A DNA stretch of 64,000 bases from Hamadaea sp. (GTDB taxonomy: Bacteria; Actinomycetota; Actinomycetes; Mycobacteriales; Micromonosporaceae). The DNA is taken from assembly GCF_013362815.1 (NCBI RefSeq), contig NZ_JABFVK010000076.1:1-64000 (forward strand), written 5' to 3'. Positions within the stretch are counted from its first letter, which is position 1; every line of letters begins with the position of its first letter. This document shows, in pieces, positions 1 through 8,728 of the stretch. The translations under genes and the position numbers were made by a program. Under the pieces are notes generated by a model. It was given only the letters and a program-made list of their open reading frames with translations. It had not been told where the DNA came from and searched no databases.

Positions 1-1781
1 AGTTTGTCGCCGAACTTGGCGAACCACTCGGTGATCTGCGGAATCTCGGCCTTCCACTCCTCGGGGTCCACCGCCAGGGCGGCGGCCAGATCAGCCGGGT
101 CGAGGTCGAGGCCCGAGACGTCGAGCGCCTCCGGCGTCGGGACGTACCCGACCGGCGTCTCGACGGCGTCCGCCCGGCCTTCCAGCCGCTCGACGACCCA
201 CTTCAGCACGCGGGAGTTCTCGCCGTATCCCGGCCAGAGGAACTGACCCTCGTCCCCCCGGCGGAACCAGTTGACGTAGAAGATCTTCGGGAGCTTGGCC
301 GCGTCCGGCGTCTCGCCGCCGCCCTTGCCCATCGCGATCCAGTGCCGGAAGTAGTCACCGGCGTTGTAGCCGATGAAGGGCAGCATCGCCATCGGGTCAC
401 GGCGGACGACGCCGACCTGGCCGACCGCGGCCGCGGTCGTCTCGGACGACAGCGTCGCGCCCTGGAACACGCCGTGCACCCAGTCACGGGCCTCGCTGAC
501 CAGCGGAATCGTGGTCTTCCGGCGGCCACCGAACAGGATGGCGTCGATCGGCACGCCCATCGGGTCCTCATAGGAGTCTGCCAGGATGGGGCACTGCTTG
601 ATCGGGGTGCAGAACCGCGAGTTCGGGTGGCTCGACAGCTCGCCGGACTCCGGCGTCCAGTCGTTGCCGTGCCAGTCGATCAGGTGCGCGGGCGGCTCGC
701 CCATGCCCTCCCACCAGATGTCACCGTCGTCGGTCAGGGCGACGTTGGTGAACAGCGAATTGCCCTTGGCGATGGTACGCATCGCGTTCGGGTTGGTCTT
801 GTAATCCGTTCCCGGCGCGACTCCGAACAGGCCGTACTCGGGGTTGACGGCGTACAGCCGGCCGTCGGCGCCGAACCGCATCCAGGCGATGTCGTCGCCG
901 AGCGTCTCGACCTTCCAGCCCGGGATGGTCGGCTCCAGCATCGCGAGATTGGTCTTGCCACAGGCACTCGGGAACGCCCCGGTGACGTGGTAGACCTTCC
1001 CCTCCGGGCTGGTCAGCCGCATGATCAGCATGTGCTCGGCGAGCCAGCCCTCGTCCCGGCCCATGACCGAGCCGATCCGCAGCGAGTAGCACTTCTTGCC
1101 CAGCAAGGAGTTGCCGCCGTAGCCGGAGCCGTAGCTCCAGATCAGCCGCTCCTCGGGGAACTGGGTGATGTACTTCGTCTGGCTGCACGGCCACGGGACG
1201 TCTTCCTGGCCGGGCTGCAGCGGAGCGCCGACGGAGTGCAGCGCGTGCACGAACTCGGCGTCGTCGCCCATCGCCTCCAGCACGTGCGCACCCATCCGGG
1301 TCATCACGCGCATCGAGGCCACCACGTACGCCGAGTCGGTCAGCTCGACGCCGAACATCGGCTTCTCCGCCGTCAGCGGGCCCATGCAGAACGGGATGAC
1401 GTAGAGCGTGCGGCCGGTCATGCAGCCCCGGTAGAGCTCGGTCATGATCTGCTTCATCTCAGCCGGCGCCATCCAGTTGTTGGTGGGGCCGGCGTCCGCC
1501 TCGTCGACGGAGCAGATGAAGGTGCGCTCCTCGACCCGGGCGACGTCCGTCGGGTCGGTGCGGGTCCAGAACGAGTTGGGCTTGATCTCCGGGTTGAGCC
1601 GGACCATGGTGCCCGCCTCGACGAGCTCGTCGGTCAGCCGCGTCCACTCCGCGTCCGAACCGTCGCACCAGACGATCCGGTCGGGGGTGGTCAACTCGGC
1701 GACCTCGCGTACCCAGGCGAGCAGCTTCGGATGGGCGGTCGGGGCGTTCTCCAGCCCCAAGCTGACGGTCGCAGCGGTCAT
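1..1781 (-). CDS. pckG: Phosphoenolpyruvate carboxykinase (GTP), 3' end cut by window edge
   Basis: Converts oxaloacetate plus GTP to PEP, CO2 and GDP, the first committed step of gluconeogenesis, in the cytoplasm. The reading frame starts at an ATG (1781-1779) behind a strong AGGAGAG ribosome binding site and runs off the window after about 593 codons. The family is about 605-612 residues long, so only the last ~15-20 codons are missing. Visible GTP-PEPCK signatures are PFCMGPL near residue 132 and the kinase P-loop FPSACGKTN near residue 270, typical of the GTP-using class and not the ATP class. Upstream, 1782-2187 is a divergent regulatory region shared with a sigma-factor gene and rich in inverted repeats. 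The assignment is secure. Confidence 0.97.
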   Translation of the reverse strand, partial: MTAATVSLGLENAPTAHPKLLAWVREVAELTTPDRIVWCDGSDAEWTRLTDELVEAGTMVRLNPEIKPNSFWTRTDPTDVARVEERTFICSVDEADAGPTNNWMAPAEMKQIMTELYRGCMTGRTLYVIPFCMGPLTAEKPMFGVELTDSAYVVASMRVMTRMGAHVLEAMGDDAEFVHALHSVGAPLQPGQEDVPWPCSQTKYITQFPEERLIWSYGSGYGGNSLLGKKCYSLRIGSVMGRDEGWLAEHMLIMRLTSPEGKVYHVTGAFPSACGKTNLAMLEPTIPGWKVETLGDDIAWMRFGADGRLYAVNPEYGLFGVAPGTDYKTNPNAMRTIAKGNSLFTNVALTDDGDIWWEGMGEPPAHLIDWHGNDWTPESGELSSHPNSRFCTPIKQCPILADSYEDPMGVPIDAILFGGRRKTTIPLVSEARDWVHGVFQGATLSSETTAAAVGQVGVVRRDPMAMLPFIGYNAGDYFRHWIAMGKGGGETPDAAKLPKIFYVNWFRRGDEGQFLWPGYGENSRVLKWVVERLEGRADAVETPVGYVPTPEALDVSGLDLDPADLAAALAVDPEEWKAEIPQITEWFAKFGDK

Positions 1782-1922
1782 GGCTCTCTCCTATGTGGTC
1801 GACTCTGACCGGGAAGGAAGTCGTGGGGACGGCGCCGAAACCCGGCGGGTGCGACGGGATGGCGCGTTCACCTGAACGTGCCCTCAGCGTAAGCCCTGCT
1901 ACGCCGGTTGAGCCCTTGCCGT

Positions 1923-1942
1923 CTTGTGAAGAACTGCACAAG
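1923..1942. promoter_or_regulatory. 20-bp palindrome upstream of pckG (candidate operator)
   Basis: CTTGTG and CACAAG form perfect 6-bp arms around an 8-bp centre, about 140 bp upstream of the pckG start. The size and symmetry fit a dimeric repressor site. The regulator is unknown, and the function is inference from symmetry and position only. Confidence 0.35.
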
Positions 1943-1949
1943 CTGCGGC

Positions 1950-2003
1950 GTTTGTGCGCACGGACGCTCGTTTCTCCATCCCCGCGCGCGTCCGTGCGCA
2001 AAC
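1950..2003. repeat. Long-loop inverted repeat in the pckG/sigma divergent region
   Basis: A left arm of 17 nt at 1950-1966 pairs with a right arm of 15 nt at 1989-2003, apart from a 2-nt insertion in the left arm. Both arms contain the core GCGCACGGACG or its complement. The loop is about 22 nt. It could be a pair of regulator half-sites or a hairpin in a leader transcript. Confidence 0.5.
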
Positions 2004-2019
2004 CTTGTCGTCGCGCACT

Positions 2020-2081
2020 GTTGATCATGAGGTTGAGGGGTGCGACGCGCCGTCAGTTGGGACCTTGGGTTCATGATCAAC
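2020..2081. repeat. GATC-tipped palindrome, family C copy 1
   Basis: GTTGATCATGA at the left and TCATGATCAAC at the right form perfect 11-bp tips of an imperfect palindrome of 62 bp. Related copies lie at 24446-24519 and 36822-36883. Here it lies between two divergent genes (pckG and the sigma factor), so it is not simply a gene-end terminator. Confidence 0.75.
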
Positions 2082-2187
2082 GCGAGAGGTTACGGGGAAA
2101 TTGGGGGGTTCCCCTGGACGGGGGACGAAGGTTAGGGTTCTGGGGCATATCGGACAACCTGCACTAAGGCTCCCCCCGGAGGCAGCG

Positions 2188-4677
2188 GTGACCGTTCAGA
2201 TCGACTGTGCCCTGAATTCGGACGCGGAGCTGCTGACCCGCGTTCGCGGCGGCGACTCCGACGCGTACGGCGAGCTCTATCGCCGTCATGCGGACGCGGC
2301 GAAGCGCCTCGCCGTCGTCCTCGCCCGGGATCGCGGCGAAGCGGAAGATCTCGCGGCCGAGGCGTTCGCCCGCGTACTCGGCACACTTCGCGCCGGTGGC
2401 GGGCCACAGACTTCGTTTCGGCCCTATTTGCTGACCGTCGTACGCAACGCGTTCTACGACCGCGTACGGCGGAATCAGAAGGTCGAGCCGACGGATGTGA
2501 TCGAGGAGTACGAACGGCCCGAGCCGTACGAGGATCCCTCGATCGCCGCCCTCGAGCGTTCCTACGCCGCCCGTGCGTTCGCCCGGTTGCCCGAACGATG
2601 GCGGGCGGTGCTGTGGCATACGGAGGTCGAAGGCGAGTCGCCGACACAGATCGCGCCGCTGTTCGGGCTCACCGCGAACGCCGTCGCCGTGCTCGCCTTC
2701 CGGGCGCGGGAACGGCTTCGGCAGGGGTACCTCGCCGAGCACATCACGCTGACCGGTTCTCCGCGCTGCCACTGGACCGGTGAGCACCTGCCCGGCTACG
2801 TCCGCGCCGGGCTGGCCGGCCGGGAGCGCACCAAGGTCGAGGACCACCTCGCCGAGTGCGCCGAGTGCCGCCGCCTGCACCGCGAGCTGACCGAGGCGAA
2901 CGTGAGCTTACGGGTGGCGCTCGCGCCGCTGCTCCTAGGCGCGGCGGCGCCTGGCTACCTCGCCTCGCTGGCCGCCAAGGGCGGGCTCGCCGGGGCGTGG
3001 GCGTCGCTGACGGCCGTCGTGGCGGCCTGGTGGCACGGGCTGATCGGCGGCCTCGCCCGGATCGCCGGCGACGCCTGGTGGTGGCTGACGACCCTGCCGA
3101 AACGGCTGGCCCGGCGGTACGGCGGTCCCAACGTCGCGGCGGCGGGCGGGCTCCTCCTCGCGGCCGTCCTCGGCGTGGCCGTCTTCGTCGTCAGCGTCGT
3201 CGCCCACCCGGGACTGCCGCAGTCCAACGGTTCGACCGCCGCCGAGCTGCCCGTCCCGGCTCCGGCCGAGCCGCCGTTGCTGGCGACGACCGCGCCCCAG
3301 CCGACGCTGAACACGAGCCCGTCGCCGCTTCCGGCGCTCTCCCCGACGACGAGTCCGACGGCGAAGCCGCACGCGTCACCCGTCGGCGCGCCGGAGGACG
3401 TCTCGATCACACCGGATCCGGCCGGCTCCTCGTACGTCGCGGGGGCGAAGACGAAACTGCCGCTGGTGTTCAGCCGCACGGAATCCGGTACGCGCACCGA
3501 GGCCTTGACGCTGGCCGACCGCTCCTTTACGCGTACCACCGAGAAGAGCTGGACGTTCGAGCTGGCCTTGCCCACCGGCGTGACCCTCGCGGGCAGTGAC
3601 GCGGGCGACGGCTGGCGCTGTCGCGGCGGCTCGGCCGTGACCTGTACGCGAGCCGAGCCGGGCGCGCGGACGGTGGCGAAAGTGCCGATCCAGATCGGGC
3701 CGCAGGTGACCGGATTCCAGTCGGTCGTGCTGCGCTTCGGCGGCCGGTCGATGCTGTTCCGGCTGCCCATCGCGCCGAAGGACATGTTGACCGCGTTCGC
3801 GGGCACCGGGCGGCTGCGCACCGCGCTCGGCGGCAACGCGCTGCTCAGCTGCCTGCCCCGGCCGGCCTGCCTGAGCTCGGACAACAACGCGCTGACGATG
3901 GTGCCGCTGCTGCCCTCGGCGACCGAACCCGGCCCGCCGTACGGCCTTTTCGCACCCGGCGGGCCGACCACCCCGGACGGGCAGCTGGCCGAACTGGCCG
4001 GTGACAAGGTGGCGAGCGGGGCGCTCGTGGCGGTGCCCCGAGGCGCTCGCGTGCGCTGGGCGGGGCTGATCGTCGGCGGCTCGAAGGCGGTGCCCGACCT
4101 GGTGGTCCTGCACGGACCGGACAGCGGCTGGCACCCCGTCCGGCTGGTGCGGTTCGACGGTCAGGCGTACGCGGACGTGACCCGGCTGCTCCAGGGCGAC
4201 GACGGCGGCGCGTGGTGGGTGGCCGCAGCCGCCGCCGCACTGCCCGGCGGGGTGGGGGCGTACGCGGGCTGGAGCATCTCGGTCGTCTACGAGCAGGCCG
4301 GTGCGCCCCTGAGCGAAGTGGCGGTCCAGCTCGGCCCGACCGCGCTGAACCGGCCGGACTCCGAGGTGACCGTACGCGTCCGCGACCGCGCCCGCGTCGA
4401 GGTGGGCCTCGCGCTGTGGGAAGGCGATCGGGGGCTGACCGGAGACCGCCTCCTCATCGGCAAACACGTGGTCGCCGACAACCTCGCGCGCGGCGAAAGC
4501 GCTAGCGCTCGTGCGGTGGCCTGCGCCTCCGGCGGTTCCTGCGACTGGCGTACGCCGGGCGTCGACGTGCTGCACTTCGAGGGCCGGGCCGACGGGGGAG
4601 GCATCTCGTTGCGCTCCGGCGGCGATCCGCTCGTGCTCGGCCTCCTCGCGTACTCGCAAGAAGTCGACTCCCGGTAG
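2188..4677 (+). CDS. ECF-like sigma factor fused to zinc-finger anti-sigma-like region, membrane span and extracytoplasmic domain
   Basis: 829 residues from a GTG start chosen because GGAGG (2178-2182) lies 5 nt upstream; a longer frame reaches 2101 without a ribosome site. The order is sigma region 2 (about residues 24-90), sigma region 4 helix-turn-helix (about 131-180), an HLAECAECRRLH zinc-binding motif as in ZAS anti-sigma factors (about 221-232), a single transmembrane helix (about 317-342), a Pro/Ser/Thr-rich linker, and about 420 residues of beta-rich extracytoplasmic sequence. Ordinary ECF sigma factors are about 170-200 residues with the anti-sigma factor on a separate gene. Here both appear in one polypeptide, which suggests a membrane-tethered factor released by proteolysis or working as a membrane sensor; that mechanism is inference. 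Confidence 0.85.
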   Translation: MTVQIDCALNSDAELLTRVRGGDSDAYGELYRRHADAAKRLAVVLARDRGEAEDLAAEAFARVLGTLRAGGGPQTSFRPYLLTVVRNAFYDRVRRNQKVEPTDVIEEYERPEPYEDPSIAALERSYAARAFARLPERWRAVLWHTEVEGESPTQIAPLFGLTANAVAVLAFRARERLRQGYLAEHITLTGSPRCHWTGEHLPGYVRAGLAGRERTKVEDHLAECAECRRLHRELTEANVSLRVALAPLLLGAAAPGYLASLAAKGGLAGAWASLTAVVAAWWHGLIGGLARIAGDAWWWLTTLPKRLARRYGGPNVAAAGGLLLAAVLGVAVFVVSVVAHPGLPQSNGSTAAELPVPAPAEPPLLATTAPQPTLNTSPSPLPALSPTTSPTAKPHASPVGAPEDVSITPDPAGSSYVAGAKTKLPLVFSRTESGTRTEALTLADRSFTRTTEKSWTFELALPTGVTLAGSDAGDGWRCRGGSAVTCTRAEPGARTVAKVPIQIGPQVTGFQSVVLRFGGRSMLFRLPIAPKDMLTAFAGTGRLRTALGGNALLSCLPRPACLSSDNNALTMVPLLPSATEPGPPYGLFAPGGPTTPDGQLAELAGDKVASGALVAVPRGARVRWAGLIVGGSKAVPDLVVLHGPDSGWHPVRLVRFDGQAYADVTRLLQGDDGGAWWVAAAAAALPGGVGAYAGWSISVVYEQAGAPLSEVAVQLGPTALNRPDSEVTVRVRDRARVEVGLALWEGDRGLTGDRLLIGKHVVADNLARGESASARAVACASGGSCDWRTPGVDVLHFEGRADGGGISLRSGGDPLVLGLLAYSQEVDSR

Positions 4678-4680
4678 TCT
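4675..4680 (+). promoter_or_regulatory. -10 box TAGTCT, leaderless start of first GtrA gene
   Basis: TAGTCT ends 7 nt before the GTG at 4688 and overlaps the stop codon of the sigma gene. This spacing puts the transcript start at or next to the start codon, and no Shine-Dalgarno sequence is present. Confidence 0.55.
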
Positions 4681-4687
4681 GGGCCTC

Positions 4688-5122
4688 GTGTTCCGATCGC
4701 TCTACAACCGCTTCCAGCATCTGATCCACGAACTGGGCAAGTTCGGGGTGGTCGGCGGGTTGGCGTTCGTCATCGACACGGCGGTCTACAGCGGGCTGCT
4801 GGCGATGGACGTCGAGACCACGGTCGCGAAGATCATCGCCACCGTGATCGCGGCGACCTGCGCCTTCATCGGCAACCGCTTCTGGACCTGGCGGGACCGC
4901 CCGCGATCGGCCCTGCACCGGGAGTACGTCCTCTACTTCACGTTCAACCTGATCGGGCTGGGCATCACGCTGGCCGTCCTCGGCTTCAGCCACTACGTGC
5001 TGGGCTCGGTGTGGCCGGCCTTCCAGACCGACCTGGCCGACCTGATCTCCGCTCAGATCGTCGGGAACGCTGTCGCCACCGTTTTCCGGTTCTGGACCTA
5101 CCGGCGGTTCGTCTTCGCCTGA
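4688..5122 (+). CDS. GtrA family membrane protein
   Basis: 144 residues with four predicted membrane helices. It carries the GtrA signatures KFGVVGG near the N-terminus, GNRFWTW in the middle and FRFWTYRRFVF at the C-terminus. GtrA proteins are linked to transfer of polyprenyl-linked sugars or to cell-surface polysaccharide synthesis, and their exact substrate is generally unknown. The GTG start follows directly after the sigma gene stop, behind a TAGTCT -10 box. A second GtrA paralogue lies 200 bp downstream, so this is a small tandem duplication. Confidence 0.9.
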   Translation: MFRSLYNRFQHLIHELGKFGVVGGLAFVIDTAVYSGLLAMDVETTVAKIIATVIAATCAFIGNRFWTWRDRPRSALHREYVLYFTFNLIGLGITLAVLGFSHYVLGSVWPAFQTDLADLISAQIVGNAVATVFRFWTYRRFVFA

Positions 5123-5311
5123 GCCCGCCGCTTCGCCTGAGCCCGCCGCGCGGGCGGCCGCCGCGCTTGCGGGGCGCGGGCGCTGCGGACCGTGCACACC
5201 ACGCTACAAATCGATGATGTTGGCTGTGTTTCCGCTGTGTGTTGTGTAACGATCCCGGTGATTTGCCCCGCACCCGGGGCCGATCGGTCGGCGGTTCGGG
5301 CAGCCATCCCC

Positions 5312-5317
5312 TAAGGT
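5312..5317 (+). promoter_or_regulatory. -10 box TAAGGT, second GtrA gene
   Basis: TAAGGT ends 7 nt before the GTG at 5325. The overlapping AAGGTAGGTGGG could also serve as a ribosome site on a longer transcript, so leaderless or leadered initiation cannot be decided from sequence. Confidence 0.45.
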
Positions 5318-5324
5318 AGGTGGG

Positions 5325-5912
5325 GTGCGTCTTGTCCGCTTCCTGCCTGAGCGATTCCACCAGCTAGCCCACGAGGCCCTCAAGTTCGGCCTGGTCGGCG
5401 TACTCAACACGCTGATCAACCTGGCCGTCTTCAACGCCCTTCTGGTCGGCATCCACGACGTCGGGCGCGTCAAGGCCAACGTCGTCGCCACCGTCGTCGC
5501 GACGGTGTTCGCGTACATGATGAGCCGCTACTGGACGTTTCGGGACCGGCCCAGCGACCACTCGACGTCGCGCGAGTTCGTCCTATTCGTGATCTTCAAC
5601 CTGATCGGGCTCGGCATCGAGTCGGCGCTCATCGGCACGACCGTGTACATCCTCGGCACCAACAGCATCCTCGCGGTCAACATCGCCAAGGTACTGGGTC
5701 TGGGGATCGGCACCGTCTTCCGGTTCTGGGCATACCGGACGTTCGTCTTCCGGGGCACCCCGGCGACCTCCGAGTCCGAGGCGCTGGCCGCCGCGGCGGC
5801 CACCACCGGCACTCTCGGCGTGGAGGCCACGCTGGAGGAGATCGAGGCGGCGTACTCCGACGGGCTGCTCACCGAGGAGCAGTTCACCGAGCTCACCGCA
5901 GCACAACGCTGA
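5325..5912 (+). CDS. GtrA family membrane protein with SHOCT-like C-terminal tail
   Basis: 195 residues. The first ~140 form a four-helix GtrA domain (KFGLVGV, SRYWTFRDRP, FRFWAYRTFVF) clearly paralogous to the gene at 4688. The added ~45-residue tail is Ala/Thr-rich and ends in an acidic helical segment (EEIEAAYSDGLLTEEQF) resembling a SHOCT motif, a short oligomerisation helix-hairpin found at protein C-termini. The probable role is in export or flipping of polyprenyl-linked sugars. It is convergent with the PH-domain gene at 6017 across a hairpin at 5951-6002. Confidence 0.88.
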   Translation: MRLVRFLPERFHQLAHEALKFGLVGVLNTLINLAVFNALLVGIHDVGRVKANVVATVVATVFAYMMSRYWTFRDRPSDHSTSREFVLFVIFNLIGLGIESALIGTTVYILGTNSILAVNIAKVLGLGIGTVFRFWAYRTFVFRGTPATSESEALAAAAATTGTLGVEATLEEIEAAYSDGLLTEEQFTELTAAQR

Positions 5913-5950
5913 ACGCTTCCGACGGCTTTCAACAAGATCGGCTTTCAACA

Positions 5951-6002
5951 AGATCAGCGGAGTTTTCGTGGGGTCATGACCCCGCAAAAACTCCGCTGAT
6001 CT
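5951..6002. repeat. GATC-tipped palindrome, family D copy 1 (possible bidirectional terminator)
   Basis: AGATCAGCGGAGTTTT pairs with its complement at the other end around an inner GGGGTCATGACCCC palindrome. It lies between convergent genes, so it may end both transcripts, although no T-tract follows. A diverged relative sharing the GATCAGCGGA core lies at 9413-9480. Confidence 0.75.
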
Positions 6003-6016
6003 TCGTCTGGATCGGT

Positions 6017-6538
6017 TTACTTGGTGGGGGCGGCGGGGCGCTCGTCATCGTCGTACGTGTGCGAGTCCCGGTCCGCCTCGACGATCTCGTACAGCGCGGT
6101 CTGAACCCGCTCGACGTGCGGGATGTCCGACAGAACCGACTGGCCGCGTTCACCGGCCGACTCGATGGTCAGCGTCCCGCAGCCGAGCAGCCGCTCGATG
6201 AAGGTCTGGCCCATGGAGTGGTCGTTGATCCGGTTGACCGGGATGTCGCGCCGGTTGCGCGAGAAGACGCCGGTCTGCAGGAGCACGCGCTCGTTGGTGA
6301 AGACGTAGTGCGTCGTCTTCCAGACGAGGTACGGCCACAGGGCCAGCCACACGATGGCGACCAGCGCCAGCGCGCCGACCACGATGAGCCCGATCTGGTT
6401 GATGAAGACCCCGGCCAGGATGGTCGCGGCGATGGCCACGAGGGTGACGAAGACCGGCCGGATCAGCGCTTTCCAGTGCGGGTGCAAATGCATGACGACG
6501 CGCTCGTCTCCGCTGAGCACGTCCTCGGGGAATGCCAC
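6017..6538 (-). CDS. PH domain-containing (bPH2/DUF304) membrane protein
   Basis: 173 residues from a GTG start with AGGAGG 6 nt upstream. Two adjacent hydrophobic helices (about residues 25-70) are followed by a bacterial pleckstrin-homology domain containing the family signatures YVFTNERVLLQTG and GTLTIESAGERG. The C-terminus is charged and hydrophilic. bPH2 proteins are common in actinobacteria and their molecular function is not established. It lies just downstream of birA on the same strand, an arrangement often kept in actinomycetes. Confidence 0.9.
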   Translation of the reverse strand: MAFPEDVLSGDERVVMHLHPHWKALIRPVFVTLVAIAATILAGVFINQIGLIVVGALALVAIVWLALWPYLVWKTTHYVFTNERVLLQTGVFSRNRRDIPVNRINDHSMGQTFIERLLGCGTLTIESAGERGQSVLSDIPHVERVQTALYEIVEADRDSHTYDDDERPAAPTK

Positions 6539-6606
6539 GACTAACCTCCTGATGCTGCTGCTCTCGCAGTCGACGCGCTGAGGTTAGCCTCCGCCGTCCA
6601 GTCGCG

Positions 6607-7377
6607 CTATCGGCCGGTTCGTGGCATTGCCTGGGTATCCGCCCGAAGGTGGACGATGTCGCCGGCCGCCACCGCCTGCCCGGCCACTACCAGTCGCCCC
6701 TCGCTGTCCACTGTGGTGGCACGACCGCGTACCTCTGCGCCGCCGGGCAGGATCGCGCGCACGTCCAGGCCGATCGTCGCGCAGATCTGCTGGTACGCCG
6801 AACGCAGCCCGCACGCCTCGGCGTCGCCGCCGGCCGCCCGCCAAACGGCGTACGCGTCGTCGAGGCGGTCGAGCAGCCCGTGGAGCAGCGCATTGTTGTC
6901 CACAGTGGAACCACCGGACAACGTCAGGGACGTCGGCGGCAGACCGGACGGCGGCGGAGGCGGCAACTGTTCCTCCGTAAGACGAGTGTTGAGCCCGATG
7001 CCGAGCGCGATCGCGCCGGTGCCGGTCGCCTCGGCGAGGATTCCGGCACACTTCTTCCCGCCGACGAGGAGGTCGTTGGGCCACTTGAGCTCGGTCGGCA
7101 CCCCGGCGACCTCGCGTACGGTGTGCGCCAAGGCAACTCCGGCGAGCAGCGGCAGCCACCCGAGCCGGGCGGGCGGGACGTCGGCCGGGCGCAGGAGAAC
7201 GCTGAACCACAGTCCCCCACCGGGCGGCGATTGCCACGTACGCCCCAGCCGCCCCCGCCCGGCTGTCTGCGTACCGGCCGACACCACGAGCCCTTCGGGT
7301 TCGCCCGCCTGGGCGGCCGCCAAGACGTCGGCGTTGGTCGACCCGGTCTCGCGCACTTCGCGTACGAGGAACTTCAT
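6607..7377 (-). CDS. birA: Biotin--[acetyl-CoA carboxylase] ligase
   Basis: 256 residues. It activates biotin with ATP and attaches it to the carboxyl-carrier lysine of biotin-dependent carboxylases. The sequence shows ETGSTNAD, the GRGRLGRTW biotinoyl-AMP loop, KWPNDLLVGGKKCAGIL and GIGLN, all hallmarks of the BPL catalytic domain. There is no N-terminal helix-turn-helix, so this is a monofunctional enzyme and not a repressor. Its substrate is very probably the alpha subunit at 22685. The gene is divergent from the toxin-like gene at 7499, and its -10 box overlaps a TTATCCACA motif. Confidence 0.96.
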   Translation of the reverse strand: MKFLVREVRETGSTNADVLAAAQAGEPEGLVVSAGTQTAGRGRLGRTWQSPPGGGLWFSVLLRPADVPPARLGWLPLLAGVALAHTVREVAGVPTELKWPNDLLVGGKKCAGILAEATGTGAIALGIGLNTRLTEEQLPPPPPSGLPPTSLTLSGGSTVDNNALLHGLLDRLDDAYAVWRAAGGDAEACGLRSAYQQICATIGLDVRAILPGGAEVRGRATTVDSEGRLVVAGQAVAAGDIVHLRADTQAMPRTGR

Positions 7378-7383
7378 CTGACT

Positions 7384-7389
7384 AAGTTA
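7384..7389 (-). promoter_or_regulatory. -10 box TAACTT for birA
   Basis: On the minus strand TAACTT ends 6 nt before the birA ATG, giving a leaderless transcript. The box overlaps the 12-bp motif at 7386-7397, so a protein bound there would block birA transcription. Confidence 0.5.
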
Positions 7390-7397
7390 TCCACAGG
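7386..7397. promoter_or_regulatory. GTTATCCACAGG motif, copy 1
   Basis: An exact 12-bp sequence that recurs at 11783-11794 and 24573-24584. It contains TTATCCACA, the E. coli DnaA-box consensus. All three copies lie upstream of a WXG/type VII-like gene, here 101 bp before the GTG at 7499. Its role as a regulatory site is inferred from recurrence and position. Confidence 0.5.
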
Positions 7398-7498
7398 CGG
7401 CGCGGACGTGGTTGCGGCCGTCCCGATCGCTTCCGTAGCGTCATCTGCGCACCGCGGTCCTGGGGAGGCGCTTGCGGTGCGACGGGGGAGGATCGCAA

Positions 7499-8728
7499 GT
7501 GACCAATCCGCTGGTGGCGCAGACGCAATCCTCGACCACCTGGTACACCGGCCTCGGCCTGATCGAAGATGTCGCGCAGATCTCCGACGGCATCTCCAAC
7601 GACAGCTGGGTCGACGGCACGCTCGGCACCGTCGGTGGTGCGCTCGACGTCGTCGGGCTGGTCGTCGACCCGCTGGGGTCGCTGGTCGCGTGGGGCGTCT
7701 CGTGGCTTATGGAGCACGTCAAGCCGCTGAAGGAGGCGCTCGACTGGCTCGCCGGCAACCCCGACGAGATCTCGGCGCACGCCCAGACCTGGGAAAACGT
7801 CGCCAAGCACGTCCTGGACGCGCAGAAGTACTACGCCGACGCGGTGCGGATCGAGACAGCGGGATGGGTCGGCCCTTCCGGGGACGCGTACCGGCAGCAC
7901 GCAGGCACGCAGCTGACCGTGCTGGAGGGCATCAGCAAAGGGGCTCACGGCATCCACTACGCCGTCATGGGCGCCGGCCTGATCGTCGGTCTGGTCCGGG
8001 GCATCGTCCGCGACCTGATCGCCCAGTTCGTCGGTACGCTCGCCGCCCGCCTGCCGCAATGGCTGGCCGAAGCGGGGCTGACCCTGGGCCTGGCGACGCC
8101 GGTGGTCATCGGCCAGGTCGTGAGCCTGGTGACGACCTGGGTCAACAAGATCCAGAAGTTCGTCCGGGCACTGTTGTCGAGCCTCAAGAAGCTCATCCCG
8201 ATGGTCAAGAAGCTCGGCGAGATCCTCGATCAGCTGAAGGCGCTGCTGAGCAAGCTCTCCCGGAGCAACCCGCTGACCCGCAACGCCGACGACCTACCCG
8301 GTGGCCGACCGGCCCGGCTCGCCAACGAGGACTTCGACCCGGCCACCTGGGAGCCGACCGTCCAGCACCGGCCGGGCGCCACCGCGATCGGCAACGACCC
8401 GAACACGCTCAACGCGTACTCCTACATCCAGACCGAGGACGGCGTGCACCAGGTGGTCATCCACGGCCGCCCGTCGGGCTTCCCGCACGACATGACGCCG
8501 GCCGAGGTGGCCGCGATCATCAAGTCCAACCCGGACTACGTCCCGGGCACCCCCGTACGCATGGTGACCTGCTACGGCGGCAACATGAACATGGCGATGG
8601 CGGCCGAGTTGAAGACGACCGTGCACGGCTACAATCAGACGCTCATCGTGAATCCTGACGGCAGTTTCGTCTCAGGCGGCCAATGGCAGACGTTCGACTG
8701 GGAGAAGGACTCGTGGATGCTCGACTGA
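7499..8728 (+). CDS. WXG-like N-terminal, toxin-candidate C-terminal protein
   Basis: 409 residues. The GTG start is chosen because GGAGGA (7486-7491) lies 7 nt upstream. The N-terminal ~150 residues are helical and contain a WVGPSGDAYRQH segment, like the W-x-G turn of WXG100/LXG proteins exported by type VII systems. Residues ~155-215 are a long hydrophobic region and ~215-270 are Lys-rich. The last ~135 residues form a separate alpha/beta domain with PVRMVTCYGGNMNMAMAAEL, a pattern seen at the C-termini of polymorphic toxins. I cannot name the toxin family or its active site. The next gene overlaps it by 16 bp and looks like an immunity protein. It lies between birA and the carboxylase beta gene. 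Confidence 0.7.
   Translation: MTNPLVAQTQSSTTWYTGLGLIEDVAQISDGISNDSWVDGTLGTVGGALDVVGLVVDPLGSLVAWGVSWLMEHVKPLKEALDWLAGNPDEISAHAQTWENVAKHVLDAQKYYADAVRIETAGWVGPSGDAYRQHAGTQLTVLEGISKGAHGIHYAVMGAGLIVGLVRGIVRDLIAQFVGTLAARLPQWLAEAGLTLGLATPVVIGQVVSLVTTWVNKIQKFVRALLSSLKKLIPMVKKLGEILDQLKALLSKLSRSNPLTRNADDLPGGRPARLANEDFDPATWEPTVQHRPGATAIGNDPNTLNAYSYIQTEDGVHQVVIHGRPSGFPHDMTPAEVAAIIKSNPDYVPGTPVRMVTCYGGNMNMAMAAELKTTVHGYNQTLIVNPDGSFVSGGQWQTFDWEKDSWMLD

Noticed and set aside
342-1808. Long plus-strand reading frame opposite pckG
   Set aside because: It is the antisense of a highly conserved enzyme gene in GC-rich DNA; its predicted protein is Arg/His/Val-rich low complexity without domains. Similar shadow frames lie opposite 9546, 25637, 38569 and 46103.
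5123-5324. Small gene between the two GtrA genes
   Set aside because: The frames there are Arg/Pro-rich with no start signal; the CGCCTGAGCCCGCCG stretch is a short direct repeat of the preceding gene end.
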